A stretch of DNA of 64,000 nucleotides from assembly GCA_030430075.1 (NCBI GenBank), contig JAUIGN010000030.1, positions 33,364 through 97,363 of the forward strand. The letters are read 5' to 3'. The position numbers and the translations under genes were made by a program. The notes beneath the pieces are model-generated. The model made no database searches, was not told the origin of the DNA, and saw only the letters and a list, made by a program, of their open reading frames with translations. Positions 19,004-28,884 of the stretch are shown in pieces. How positions within the stretch are numbered: the first letter of the stretch is position 1; each line of letters opens with the position of its first letter. Source of the stretch: a bacterium (GTDB lineage Bacteria; Planctomycetota; Planctomycetia; Pirellulales; Pirellulaceae).

Positions 19004-19101
19004 TCGGGCGGCGCCACCTTCCTTACAGCGCACCTTCCCGGCAGACCGGCACAGGTCGCCGGCGGGGCGGCAGCAGGCAACGAGCGATGGGCATTCCGTA
19101 G

Positions 19102-19118
19102 GTCATGCTGTGCATGAC
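19102..19118. repeat. REP-like hairpin GTCATGC-TGT-GCATGAC, copy 2
   Basis: The stem is identical to the copies near 3.70 and 50.05 kb and lies in inverted orientation: the flank CCGTAGG precedes it, the reverse complement of the CCTACGG that follows the 50-kb copy. It is 99 bp after the DUF1501 stop codon. Confidence 0.8.
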
Positions 19119-19193
19119 GTCGTGCGGATCGACAACGGGACAAACGTCCCATCGCGAACTGCCGTCCACCTCTTCGCCCTCCTCTCCCACGCG

Positions 19194-19219
19194 CTCGGCG
19201 CGGGTCTCCGACCCCGCCG
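19194..19219 (+). repeat. Dispersed intergenic core, partial copy B
   Basis: CTCGGCGCGGGTCTCCGACC and the following CCGCCG repeat the first half of the core at 3409-3459, including the GGGTC-TCC-GACCC hairpin. The second half and the tandem arrays are missing. The preceding CTCTCCCACG resembles the array tail at 3.3 kb, so this may be a decayed or seed copy. Confidence 0.75.
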
Positions 19220-19291
19220 CGGTTGCCCTACGTTGCGTTGCATTGCCCCACCGAGGGGATTACCTTGATGCGCAAGCGGATGTTGTGTGTC

Positions 19292-19330
19292 CTCTGGTGC
19301 ATTGCTCTGGTGCATTGCTCTGGCGCATTG
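19292..19330. repeat. Three tandem 13-bp units upstream of the giant dehydrogenase gene
   Basis: CTCTGGTGCATTG is repeated three times head to tail, the third unit with one change. The array sits inside the frame upstream of the favoured GTG start of the following gene. It would encode a short hydrophobic stretch if translation began at 19268. Confidence 0.8.
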
Positions 19331-19405
19331 GCCGGCAGGCGGCGGCATCGTCGGCAAGCAGGAATTGCCAAGCGGGTCGAGTGGTTCGAGAACGAGAGGT
19401 GCAAG

Positions 19406-22400
19406 GTGAATCGAGTCAAGGCGGGACGAGACGTGTTGGTCGCGATTGGGATGTTCGGACTGCTGCTGGCAGTGCGAGCTGCAGCGGATGACTCGTATCA
19501 TCTGCACGAGTTCGAGCGGATACCGTTGACCGACGTTTACTATTCGGAAGGAGCCAACGCGGGCGATCTCAACGCGGATGGAATCACCGACGTGGTGCAC
19601 GGTCCCTATTGGTTTGCCGGTCCGGACTTTACAGCGAAGCACGAAATCTATCCGGTCAAGGCACAGCCTCGCGAAGCGTATGCCGACAGCTTTTTCTCGT
19701 GGGTCTATGACTTTGATCAAGACGGCTGGAATGACGTCTTGGCCGTCGGCTTCCCCGGCACGCCGGCCTATGTCTACGAGAACCCGGGCCAAGACGGATG
19801 GGATTCCCATTGGGAGAAGCATGAAGTCTTCGATTGGGTTTCCAACGAGTCACCCCATTTTGTCAATATCGTCGGCGATGACCGGCCCGAGCTGGTCTGC
19901 ACGCGTGACGGCTATTTTGGTTACGCCTCGATCAACGGGGATCAACCTTGGGCGACCTGGACGTTCCACCCCGTCTCGGCACAAGTGGCCACGAAGCGTT
20001 TCGGCCACGGGTTGGGCGTTGGTGATATCGATGGGGACGAGCGGCCGGACCTGCTTGTCAAGAACGGCTGGTTTCGGCAACCGGAGACACTGGCCGAGGA
20101 TTCTCCCTGGGAATTCCACTCGGCAGAATTTGCGCAGGCCGGCGGGGCGGAGATGTATGCCTACGACGTCGACGGGGATGGCGACCAGGATGTCATTACC
20201 AGCTTGAACGCCCACGCCTTTGGGCTCGCCTGGCACGAACAGGTGCGTGATGGCGATCAGATTCGGTTTCGCCCGCACCTGATCATGGGGAGCAAGCCGG
20301 AAGACAACAAGTACGGCGTCGTGTTCTCTGAGCTGCATACGGTCACTTTGGCGGACATGGATGGTGACGGTCTCCAGGACATTGTGACGGGGAAGACCTT
20401 CTGGTCGCACCATCGACAAAGCCCGATGTGGGATGCGGGTGCCGTTGTCTATTGGTTCAAGTTGGTGCGCCGGGACGGCGAAGTCGACTGGGTGCCCCAT
20501 CAGATTGATGGCGAGGCGGGCGTGGGGCGGCAGGTGATCGTCACCGATGTCAACAACGACCAGCAGCCCGATGTTGTCGTCGGAGGCATGAAAGGCGCGC
20601 ATGTGCTTGTCCAGCATCGCAAGGCGGTGGACGAAGCGGCCTGGCGGGCGAAGCAGCCCGCGCCGCTGGTACCGCTCGCCGAAGGCCTCACCCCCCAGGA
20701 GGCCGCTCGCCGGATGTCCGTTCCGGACGGCTTCCGAGTTCAACTGGCGGCTGGAGAACCGGACGTTCATCAGCCGATCGGTTTCACGATCGATCATCGG
20801 GGCCGCCTGTGGGTTGCCGAAGCACACACCTATCCCCGCCGCGCGCCCGACGGCGAAGGTCGCGACAAGATCACGATCCTGGAGGACACCACAGGCGACG
20901 GCCGACTCGATTCACGCAAGGTCTTCATCGACGGACTCAATCTTGTCAGCGGCATCGAGGTCGGCTTTGGTGGCGTGTGGGTCGGCGCGGCGCCTTACCT
21001 GATGTTCATTCCCGATCATGACGGCGATGATCGTCCCGATGGCGAGCCGGAGATTCTCCTGGACGGCTTTGGCTATCAGGACACGCACGAGACGCTGAAT
21101 GCCTTCATTTGGGGACCAGACGGTTGGCTGTACGGGTGCCACGGCGTCTTCACGCATTCGCGCGTCGGCAAGCCGGGAACGCCCGACGCGGACAGAACGC
21201 CCCTCAATGCGGGCGTCTGGCGTTACCATCCGCAACGGCACGAGTTTGAGGTGTTTGCGTTCGGCACCAGCAATCCCTGGGGCGTCGACTTCAATGACAC
21301 CGGGCAAGCCTTCGTGACCGCTTGCGTGATTCCGCATCTTTATCACATGGTCCAAGGGGCCCGTTATCAGCGCCAGGGCGGTCGGCATTTCAATCCCTAC
21401 GTTTTCGACGACATCAAAACGATCGCCGACCATGCGCATTTCGTGGGTGACATCCGCGACCATGCCTGGTGGGGCCATGAACCGACGGTGCCGACCGACA
21501 CGTCGCGGGCCGGCGGTGGACATGCCCATTGCGGCGCCATGATCTACCTGGGAAATAACTGGCCGGCGTCGTACCGCAATCGGATCTATTTCAATAACGT
21601 GCATGGGAACCGTATCAACTGCGATATCCTGGAAGAGGCGGGGTCCGGCTACGTCGGTCACCACGGCCAGGATTTTCTCTTCGCCAATGATCGCTGGTTT
21701 CGCGGGATCAATTTGAAGTATGGGCCGGACGGGGCCGTCCACCTGATTGATTGGTACGACAAGAATGCCTGTCATCGCAATAATCCGGAGATTTGGGACC
21801 GAAGCACCGGCCGGATTTACAAGGTCTCGTACATTGGTGGCGATCAGCAGGCGGCAGGAGACGACGGCCAGCCAGCGGCAGCGAAGATTCCTCGCGATCT
21901 GACGAAGCTCGATGATGCGGCCTTGGCCGCGCTGCTTTCGCATCCCAACGAATGGTATGTGCGGATGGCGCGGCGGCTGCTGCAGGCCCGCGGCAGTTCG
22001 CCGGCGCTCCGCAGGCAACTCGACGGGATGTTTGCCGCTGCAGGCACCGTGCCCGCCAAGCTGCGTGTGTTGTGGACGCTGCATGTGACCGGAGGAATCG
22101 ATGAACGGCGGGCTTTGGAACTGCTGCAAAGTCCGGATCCGCTGATTCGTGCCTGGACCATCCAACTGCAATTGGAGGACCGGCAGGCGTCGGATGTGCT
22201 GCTCGCCCGCTTGGCCGAACTGGCCGCAGAGGAGCCGTCTCCCGTGGTCCGTCTCTACCTGGCATCCGCCCTGCAACGGCTTCCGTTGGCGGCGCGCTGG
22301 GACATCGCGGAAGCGCTGGTCCGCCATGCGGAGGATGCCGAGGACCACAACCTGCCGCTGCTCTACTGGTACGGCGTGGAGCCGCTGGTGGCGGCGGATA

Positions 22401-24070
22401 CGGAGCGGGCCTTACGTTTGGCCGCAGCGGCCCGGATTCCGTTGATCGCACGATTCGTGGTGCGCCGCGCTGCCAACGACGGATCCATGCTGAATGGTGT
22501 CCTGGCGGCCATCCGGGCGCAGCCGCAAGCACGGCCGATGATGTTGGAAGAGATCTTGCGCGCCTTCGAGGGACGCGTCGACATCAAGACGCCCGAAGAA
22601 TGGTCGGCAACGTATGCCGAGTTGGTTAAGAGCGACAGCGAAGCGGTTCGTGAGCGGGCTGACCAGATCGCGATCCTGCTGGGCGACAAGCGGATCTTTC
22701 CGCGGATGCGCGAGCGGCTTGTCAACCGCGCCGCACCGATCGACAAGCGGCGTCAAGCATTGGAAATCCTGGTTCGCGGGCGCGACGACCAGGCGGCTGC
22801 CTCGCTGCATGCGGTGCTCGCCGATGCTCGCTTGCGGGGAGCTGCCATTCGAGCGTTGGCCGCCCTGGGTGATCGGCAGACCCCCGAGAAGATCCTGGCC
22901 GCCTACTCGGGCTTGACGGAGGCCGAACAACGGGACGCCATCGCGACGCTTGTGGCGCGCCCCGCGAGTGCCCTGGCATTGCTAGAGGCGGTGCACGACG
23001 GCAAGGTGCGGAGGACCGATGTGCACGCCTACCACGTGCGGCAATTGCAGCGATTTGAGAACGATGACCTGACCGCGCGGCTGGCCGAAGTGTGGGGTGA
23101 CATTCGCGAAACGTCAGGCGACAAGAAGCAACGGATCAATTCGCTCAAGGAGGCCCTCACACCACAGCGGCTGGCAGACGCCGACGTGCGCCACGGCCGG
23201 CAGCTGTTTACCAAGGTCTGTGCGTCCTGCCATACGCTGTTTGGCGAAGGTGGGAAGGTGGGCCCGGATATTACCGGATCCAATCGAGCGAACCTGGACT
23301 ACCTTCTGGAAAATGTTGTCGACCCCAGTGCTGTCTTGGGCAAGGACTACCGGATGACGGTGATCGCCACGGCCAGCGGGCGCGTGGTTTCCGGGCTGGT
23401 GCAGAACGAGTCGGACAGTGCGGTGACACTGCGGACGATCAATGACACCGTCGTTGTCGCCAAATCCGAGATTGACGATCGCCAGCTTTCCAGCCAGTCG
23501 CTGATGCCAGAACAGCTCCTCGATCCACTCCAGCCGACAGAGATTCGCGATCTCGTCGCCTATCTCGGCAGCCCAACCCAGGTTGGCCTCAGCGGCCCCA
23601 AGGCACGCCTCGATGGCCAGACCGGTCGCGTGCCTGACGGCCTGGAAGGTGAGCAGATGAAAGTTGTCGGAAAGACGGCCGGCACGGTTCGCGGACAGGC
23701 GATGGGAGGCTTCACCAAGGATCGTTGGAGTGCCGGCGAGCAGCTTTGGTGGACCGGCGCGAAGCCCGGCGAGCGGATCGAGTTGGAGATTCCCGTCAAG
23801 GAGGCGGGGCGTTTTGAACTGCAAGTTGTTTTTACCATGGCCCGTGACTACGGCATCGTGCAGTTGAGCTTGGACGGAGAACGATTGGGTCCGCCCATCG
23901 ATCTCTACAATGCTCCGGATGTTATTACGACGGGAGTCCTCACGTTCGGCCAGCACGATCTGGGCCAGGGAGCGCATCGGCTTGGCGTCGAATTGGTCGG
24001 TGCCAACCCGCGTGCCCAGAAGTCGTACATGTGCGGTATTGATTTTGTGCGATTGGTTCCAGTGCCGTAG
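19406..24070 (+). CDS. Giant secreted VCBS repeat / PVC-type dehydrogenase / HEAT / cytochrome c protein
   Basis: A 1554-residue multidomain protein. After a signal peptide come FG-GAP/VCBS propeller repeats to about residue 420 (GDLNADGITDV, GDIDGDERPDLL, YDVDGDGDQDV, ADMDGDGLQDI). Next is the PVC-type membrane-bound dehydrogenase domain (MSVPDGFRVQLAAGEP, GRLWVAEAHTYPRR). HEAT-like helices cover about 830-1220. A cytochrome c motif CASCH (Cys1272 to His1276) precedes VGPDITGSNRANLDYLL, and a C-terminal beta-sandwich follows. The heme suggests oxidation of a sugar or polyol with electron transfer. The GTG at 19406 is chosen for its GAGAGG 6 nt upstream and clean leader. An ATG at 19268 would add a second leader-like stretch that includes 13-bp repeats. 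The molybdoenzyme gene begins 97 bp downstream. Confidence 0.9.
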   Translation: MNRVKAGRDVLVAIGMFGLLLAVRAAADDSYHLHEFERIPLTDVYYSEGANAGDLNADGITDVVHGPYWFAGPDFTAKHEIYPVKAQPREAYADSFFSWVYDFDQDGWNDVLAVGFPGTPAYVYENPGQDGWDSHWEKHEVFDWVSNESPHFVNIVGDDRPELVCTRDGYFGYASINGDQPWATWTFHPVSAQVATKRFGHGLGVGDIDGDERPDLLVKNGWFRQPETLAEDSPWEFHSAEFAQAGGAEMYAYDVDGDGDQDVITSLNAHAFGLAWHEQVRDGDQIRFRPHLIMGSKPEDNKYGVVFSELHTVTLADMDGDGLQDIVTGKTFWSHHRQSPMWDAGAVVYWFKLVRRDGEVDWVPHQIDGEAGVGRQVIVTDVNNDQQPDVVVGGMKGAHVLVQHRKAVDEAAWRAKQPAPLVPLAEGLTPQEAARRMSVPDGFRVQLAAGEPDVHQPIGFTIDHRGRLWVAEAHTYPRRAPDGEGRDKITILEDTTGDGRLDSRKVFIDGLNLVSGIEVGFGGVWVGAAPYLMFIPDHDGDDRPDGEPEILLDGFGYQDTHETLNAFIWGPDGWLYGCHGVFTHSRVGKPGTPDADRTPLNAGVWRYHPQRHEFEVFAFGTSNPWGVDFNDTGQAFVTACVIPHLYHMVQGARYQRQGGRHFNPYVFDDIKTIADHAHFVGDIRDHAWWGHEPTVPTDTSRAGGGHAHCGAMIYLGNNWPASYRNRIYFNNVHGNRINCDILEEAGSGYVGHHGQDFLFANDRWFRGINLKYGPDGAVHLIDWYDKNACHRNNPEIWDRSTGRIYKVSYIGGDQQAAGDDGQPAAAKIPRDLTKLDDAALAALLSHPNEWYVRMARRLLQARGSSPALRRQLDGMFAAAGTVPAKLRVLWTLHVTGGIDERRALELLQSPDPLIRAWTIQLQLEDRQASDVLLARLAELAAEEPSPVVRLYLASALQRLPLAARWDIAEALVRHAEDAEDHNLPLLYWYGVEPLVAADTERALRLAAAARIPLIARFVVRRAANDGSMLNGVLAAIRAQPQARPMMLEEILRAFEGRVDIKTPEEWSATYAELVKSDSEAVRERADQIAILLGDKRIFPRMRERLVNRAAPIDKRRQALEILVRGRDDQAAASLHAVLADARLRGAAIRALAALGDRQTPEKILAAYSGLTEAEQRDAIATLVARPASALALLEAVHDGKVRRTDVHAYHVRQLQRFENDDLTARLAEVWGDIRETSGDKKQRINSLKEALTPQRLADADVRHGRQLFTKVCASCHTLFGEGGKVGPDITGSNRANLDYLLENVVDPSAVLGKDYRMTVIATASGRVVSGLVQNESDSAVTLRTINDTVVVAKSEIDDRQLSSQSLMPEQLLDPLQPTEIRDLVAYLGSPTQVGLSGPKARLDGQTGRVPDGLEGEQMKVVGKTAGTVRGQAMGGFTKDRWSAGEQLWWTGAKPGERIELEIPVKEAGRFELQVVFTMARDYGIVQLSLDGERLGPPIDLYNAPDVITTGVLTFGQHDLGQGAHRLGVELVGANPRAQKSYMCGIDFVRLVPVP

Positions 24071-24167
24071 TGGCAGGTGCCGCGGTGCGAAGTTGAGCTG
24101 TTCGCAACTGGTCGGATCTTGACTGGTCGGATTGCCAATCGCAACCCTTTTCGGACGGAGAATTCTG

Positions 24168-25424
24168 ATGGCCCCTCTGGACGACTTTCTGCGTGAGCAC
24201 GAGCGGCTGACGCGACGATTCTTCCTGCGAGCCGGACTCGGGGGGGCTGCGGCGACAGCATGCTGGCCGTTGATCGGAACCAGCGATGACGGGCCGCCGG
24301 CCCTGCAGGCCGCCCTGGAAAAACTGGAGTCCTACTTGACGCGGCAGGACGAGTTTCGCGACGTCTCCCGGGGAAAGCCGATCCCGCATACCTTGTCTGC
24401 GGAGGCCAAGCAGGCCGCGGGCCTGACGCGCGACACCTGGTCGCTCGACGTTGTCTCCGACCCCGACAACCCGGCCGACCTGAAATCTCCCCTCAGCGCA
24501 GAGACAGGAAATCCTTTCACGTTTTCCGCGCTCATGGAACTGGCGAAGAAGCACTCGGTAATCTTCGCCAAGGTGATGACCTGCAACAATATCGGCTGCC
24601 CGCTGGGGATGGGGATCTGGGAAGGCGTCCCGCTGCGGGAACTGGTCTGGTTGGCGCAGCCTCGACGCAACGTGCGCCGTGTTTTCTTCAAAGGCTTTCA
24701 CAACGACGACCCGAAGCAGGAATTTCGCAGTTCCCTACCGATTGGCCGCGTGCTCGAGGATCCCTTCGATCTCCCGCCGGTCATTTTGTGCTACAAGCTG
24801 AACGGCGAATGGTTGAGTTCGGAACGTGGCGGGCCCGTGCGGATCGTCGTTCCGGAATGTTACGGTTTCAAGTCCGTCAAGTGGTTATCTCGATTGACCC
24901 TGACGAATCTCTGGCATGCGAACGACACGTACGCGAACGGCAACAACGACATCGATAGCTGGCTCAAGACGTTTGCCGCCACGTTGTCTGTTCCCCCTGC
25001 CCCGAAGCCGGGCGAACCGATCGTCGTGACCGGCTATGCCCAGGTGGGGATTTCCGGGCTCCGTCGAGTCCAGGTGTGGGTGCAGCCGGAGGATGCCGAG
25101 TGGCCTCGCGACGATCGCTACTTCCAAAAGGCCCCCTGGCAGGATGCGGAGATCCTCAGCCCGCCGCAGGTCTGGGGTGGATCGGAGAGCGGCGCCCTGC
25201 CTGGCCGCCCAATCGGCTTTAACGAAGACGGCCGGCCGGAGCGATGGCCGCTGCGATTGGCGAAAATGCATTGGGCCGCAGTGCTACCGGGACTGGCCGC
25301 CGGTGAATACACGTTCCGTTGCCGTACGATTGATGGGAACGGCAAGGCCCAGCCCCTTCCCCGGCCCTTCGACAAGTCCGGTAGAAACTCGATTGAGCAG
25401 GTTTCGTTGATCGTGGAAGCTTAG
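24168..25424 (+). CDS. Sulfite-oxidase-family molybdopterin oxidoreductase (Tat-type leader)
   Basis: A 418-residue member of the sulfite oxidase/SoxC-like family. Residues about 15-30 carry TRRFFLRAGLGGAAATAC, a twin-arginine leader used for cofactor-loaded enzymes. The molybdenum-ligand Cys is probably Cys139 in VMTCNNIGCPLGMG, followed by IWEGVPLRELVWLA, matching the Cys-x-x-N...W-x-G-V-P-L pattern of bacterial members. RGGPVRIVVPECYGFKSVKW is the conserved pterin-domain end. The C-terminal part (about 285-418, VVTGYAQVGISGLRRVQVWV) is the Mo-co dimerisation domain. The ATG at 24168 has GGACGGAG 7 nt upstream. Lying directly after a cytochrome c protein suggests that protein could accept electrons. 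The substrate could be sulfite or a sulfoxide. Confidence 0.85.
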   Translation: MAPLDDFLREHERLTRRFFLRAGLGGAAATACWPLIGTSDDGPPALQAALEKLESYLTRQDEFRDVSRGKPIPHTLSAEAKQAAGLTRDTWSLDVVSDPDNPADLKSPLSAETGNPFTFSALMELAKKHSVIFAKVMTCNNIGCPLGMGIWEGVPLRELVWLAQPRRNVRRVFFKGFHNDDPKQEFRSSLPIGRVLEDPFDLPPVILCYKLNGEWLSSERGGPVRIVVPECYGFKSVKWLSRLTLTNLWHANDTYANGNNDIDSWLKTFAATLSVPPAPKPGEPIVVTGYAQVGISGLRRVQVWVQPEDAEWPRDDRYFQKAPWQDAEILSPPQVWGGSESGALPGRPIGFNEDGRPERWPLRLAKMHWAAVLPGLAAGEYTFRCRTIDGNGKAQPLPRPFDKSGRNSIEQVSLIVEA

Positions 25425-25567
25425 CAGGCGGGCATCGACGACTTCCAGCGAATCGTCGCCGTGGGCGGCAATCGCGGCAGATAGCGAGGGGAAGTTTTTC
25501 TCGAGTCGTCCCCTGGCGGGTCGTCCAATCCGCCGTTGGGGAGGCGTTGTAAGACGGGGGGCGGGGC

Positions 25568-27383
25568 ATGAGCTACTGTACGGAGATTGATCTTCGAATT
25601 ATCGGGCCGACCGAGCTGCAGACGCGGTCCCAGACGATTCGCGAAGGGGGATACCGTACGTGTCGGCCGTTCGCCCGGGACGGGAATCGAGGTGCCTTGG
25701 GACCGCCGCATTTCACGCGAACAGGCCGACCTCTATTTCGACGGAGACCAACTGCACGTTACCTGCCTGGACCATGCAAGGAACCCGATTCTCTGCGGGA
25801 GGCGGGCCTTCCGCGAGGTCTCGCTGAATGTCGGGCAGGAGTTTCGGATCGGCGAAACGCGGTTTTCGCTGCGCGAATCCGAGGCATCGACACGCGACTC
25901 GATCAACCAGCAGTTCGAGGAAGCAACCCCCGCCGAGCTGGTGGAAGATGCGTATTCCGCTCAGGACCTTCTCCGCGTCGGGATGAGCCATACGGTGCGG
26001 CAGGCGGAGATCCTGGCGGCGATTCCACAACGGATGGTGGACGCCGCGACGGACGACCAATTCGCCCGCCAGCTTCTCCCGGGTTTGCTTGACGGCATCC
26101 CCGCGGCGGACGGCGCGGTGATCGCGCGTTTTGATGACTCCTGGCTAAAGCCGTCCGCCGGTCCCGACGTCTTGACTCGGCCAGAGATGATCCAGGTCTT
26201 GACCCGGGCAGGATTTCGCGGTCAATTTCGCCCCAGCCGCCGACTGATTCTGCAGGCGCTTCGCGAAGGGCGGAGCTGCCTGCACCGATGGGGCAGCGGG
26301 GAACGTGGAGGGCGGTTTACCGTCAGTGAGGGCCTGGGGTGGGCCTGCTGTGTGCCCCTGCGGGGGGAAGCGTGTCGCGGCTGGTGCCTGTACGTGGCGG
26401 GGCGACTGAGCTCGGTTGTGGCGACCGACGACGGGATTCGGGGCGACCTGCGATTTGCCGAAATGCTGGCCCAGTTCCTGGCCGCAACGCGACAGGTCAG
26501 GCTGGCGGCCGGCCGCTCGGCACAATGGCGAACGCGGGTCTCTCTCTCGGCCGCGTCGTCGCCGAACTTGCCGTCGGACCCGGAACGCTCCGAGGCTCTA
26601 CAGGCCGACATGGCGAACCTGTATTGCGAAGTCGCTGGCGGCATGCAGCCGACCGGTTCAACGTTGGGCATGCAGCCCGTGCTGGACGTCCAGCACGATA
26701 CGCTCAACATGATCGCAGGCGGGATTCTCGACCGCGAGGGGACCATCGTCGAGGCCGGTGCGGATGTCGCCATGGCGGTCTGGGGGTGGCCACTTCGCCA
26801 GCCGGATGGGCCCTTGCCGGCCTGCCGAGCGGCATTGGACATTTCACGGAGCTTCGTCGCCAGGCAAGCAGATGCCGCCGCACCGGGGAGTGGCGGCAGT
26901 GTAAATATCGGGATTGCGTTTGGTCCCACGACCGCTCGGTTCATCGGACCGCCGAGCCTGATGAAGGTTGCGACCCAAGGGATTGCAGTCGATCGAGCCG
27001 TCGTGTTGGCGACTTGCGCCCGCACGTTTGGTACCGGAATCTGTTTGGATGACGTTGCCGCCGGATGGGCCCAACTCCGGCTGAAGTCGAGCCTCGGCCG
27101 CATTCGCCGCCTGGCTCGAGTGCACTCTGATACCGGCGCGACGCCGTTTGAAGTCTTCGCGCTGCTGCCACCCCCGGCGGAAACTCCTGCGCTAACGGAC
27201 AGCATGCTCGGCGAGTACGACGCAGCGCTGACCGCGGTGATTGACGGCGAGTGGGACGAGGCACGGGAGCGGCTCGCACGACTCCCGGTCACCGACCTGC
27301 CAACAAAGTTTCTGCAAGCGCGGATGGCAGAGGCCAACCAGCAACCCCCAGCGGATTGGGATGGCAGCTTTCGCGTGCCATAG
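25568..27383 (+). CDS. FHA-GAF-cyclase-homology signalling protein, with an apparent +1 frameshift in its FHA domain
   Basis: The FHA start is read from the ATG at 25568 (IDLRIIGPTELQTRSQTIRE), but that frame then loses homology. One base later the second frame continues with GDTVRVGRSPGTGIEV and RRISREQADLYF, the core FHA residues. The switch is at a run of five G at 25646-25650. Removing one G joins the frames into about 604 residues. The remaining protein has a GAF-like region (about 150-330) and a class III nucleotidyl-cyclase-like domain (about 350-560). In that domain LQADMANLYCE and EAGADVAMAVWGWP align with the two metal-binding Asp segments, but other catalytic positions look degenerate. 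FHA binds phosphothreonine, which suggests a kinase link. The TTG at 25587 would be a poor start. Confidence 0.72.
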
Positions 27384-27452
27384 CGGCGGTCCCGGGGCGC
27401 AAGCCAGGCCGTCGCACCGCACCGTTGTTCGTTCGTGAATCGTCTGTGGGGG

Positions 27453-28670
27453 TTAATAGCCCACCGACACTCCAAAGATCAACGAGTGGGCTTCAATTTC
27501 GTGACTCAACGTGTCGGTCGGGTTAAATGGCGGGGATGGAAGCGGTCCGGTCAGGCTGTTGGGGACGAGGAAGACATACGACATGGACAGATCAACGTTC
27601 TCGGACAGGTGATACGAAGCGCCGACGGCAATGTTCTGCTCCTGGATGAGTGGCGTTGCCAGGTTCGTGATCGCGTCGGCCGCGGAGATCGGGTTCTGAT
27701 TGAAGTTATAGCCGAAGCGGATGTCCCAGCATTCATTGACGGTGTACTGAGCACCGACGGCGGCGGCAAACACATTGCTCCATCCCAACTCACTGAAGCC
27801 ATCCGTGTTGTTGTAGTCGAAGTAGCGCACGTCGACGGCGAACAGCCAGTTCTCCTTGCCCCGGTAGGCGGCGCCGAGTGACAGGATCATGGGCAGATCA
27901 AACTTGGCCGTCGTGACCCCGGACGGCGTGAAGAAGCGAAAGTCTTCAAACCACTGCGGGCTTTTGATCGTGAATCCGAGGCTCAAGTCGCACGTCGGCA
28001 AGTAATAGATTCCGGCCTGCACACCGCCACCCCAGTGCATGCGATTTCCCGTACCGGGCGTTGGTGCGGGGGTGATGACGGAGGGACCCAGGGGGTTGAG
28101 CATCAGCCGGGCGGCGGTGATCGTGGGCGCGATTCCCACCGCCAGGCGGTCACTGAGGGCATACGAGACGGTCGGTGCGATCTGGAAAATCTCCGCGTCG
28201 GCAAAGAGCGGACCGGTATCGGGAATGCTCCCGTTGAGCAGCAGATTGTTGGCATCATAGGGCATGTTGTTGCGAAACCCCCCGATGCCGTACATGCCGA
28301 ACCCGACCGTCATCGGCGTGCCTTCCAAATGGTGCACCCAGCCGACCGAAGGAATGATTGAGACCCCCGGTTCGCCGCTCGTTTTGGCATCAATGCCACC
28401 GACTGACGAGGACAGGTCGATATCGGCAAGCAGCATTTCAGCTCCGAAAGCGATCTCGGACTGCGGCAATGCGCTGATCGAGGCCGGGTTCCAGTTGAGC
28501 GCCCCGATCGAATCGAGCGGCGCGGCCGTTCCGGCGCCCGCCATTGAACGGTTCACCGGCCCGACGCCGGTCACGAGAATTCCCTGCCCGTTGACCTGGG
28601 TGGTTGCCATCGCGATCAGCGCGACCGTCAGGGTAAACGTGATCCGGCTGCTCATCAAACGCGTGCTCAT
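27453..28670 (-). CDS. FadL/OmpP1/TodX-family outer-membrane transport porin
   Basis: A 405-residue beta-barrel protein of the family that carries long-chain fatty acids and other hydrophobic molecules across the outer membrane. After the signal peptide (cut near VNGQG) comes the FadL-type N-terminal hatch: GPVNRSMAGAGTAAPLDSIG, ALNWNPASISALPQSEIAFG. It is followed by alternating beta-strands and ends in an aromatic-hydrophobic C-terminal strand, LIFGVSVGY, as outer-membrane insertases expect. NPAS is a strong family marker. The ATG at 28670 begins the leader (MSTRLMSSRITFTLTVALIA). It is convergent with the FHA protein (69-bp gap) and downstream of the patatin gene on the same strand. Lipid uptake would fit the neighbouring phospholipase. 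Confidence 0.85.
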   Translation of the reverse strand: MSTRLMSSRITFTLTVALIAMATTQVNGQGILVTGVGPVNRSMAGAGTAAPLDSIGALNWNPASISALPQSEIAFGAEMLLADIDLSSSVGGIDAKTSGEPGVSIIPSVGWVHHLEGTPMTVGFGMYGIGGFRNNMPYDANNLLLNGSIPDTGPLFADAEIFQIAPTVSYALSDRLAVGIAPTITAARLMLNPLGPSVITPAPTPGTGNRMHWGGGVQAGIYYLPTCDLSLGFTIKSPQWFEDFRFFTPSGVTTAKFDLPMILSLGAAYRGKENWLFAVDVRYFDYNNTDGFSELGWSNVFAAAVGAQYTVNECWDIRFGYNFNQNPISAADAITNLATPLIQEQNIAVGASYHLSENVDLSMSYVFLVPNSLTGPLPSPPFNPTDTLSHEIEAHSLIFGVSVGY

Positions 28671-28884
28671 CGTGATTCTCGCGTGACAGGGAACGGGTTG
28701 CCGGCTCCGCCGTCCGGCGAAGCATGTGGACGCGACTGGCAAAGGTCGGTCTTCTGCGTATCGTCACCATGATCGCAGGGGCCGCACCGATTCGCCGCGC
28801 GGACCGCCTGTGTTGGCTTGAGCAGTCGACCGCCCTGCCGGGATTCTGACGGGCAGCGAAGAAACGCCGGCCGGGATGCACGGC

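Noticed and set aside
20912..22348. A 478-codon frame opposite the VCBS/dehydrogenase gene
   Set aside because: It has no recognisable domain, while the plus strand carries continuous dehydrogenase and HEAT-like sequence.
25587..27383. TTG at 25587 as the true start of the FHA protein
   Set aside because: The ATG at 25568 gives the missing first FHA strands in the other frame, with a G-rich ribosome-site-like run upstream.
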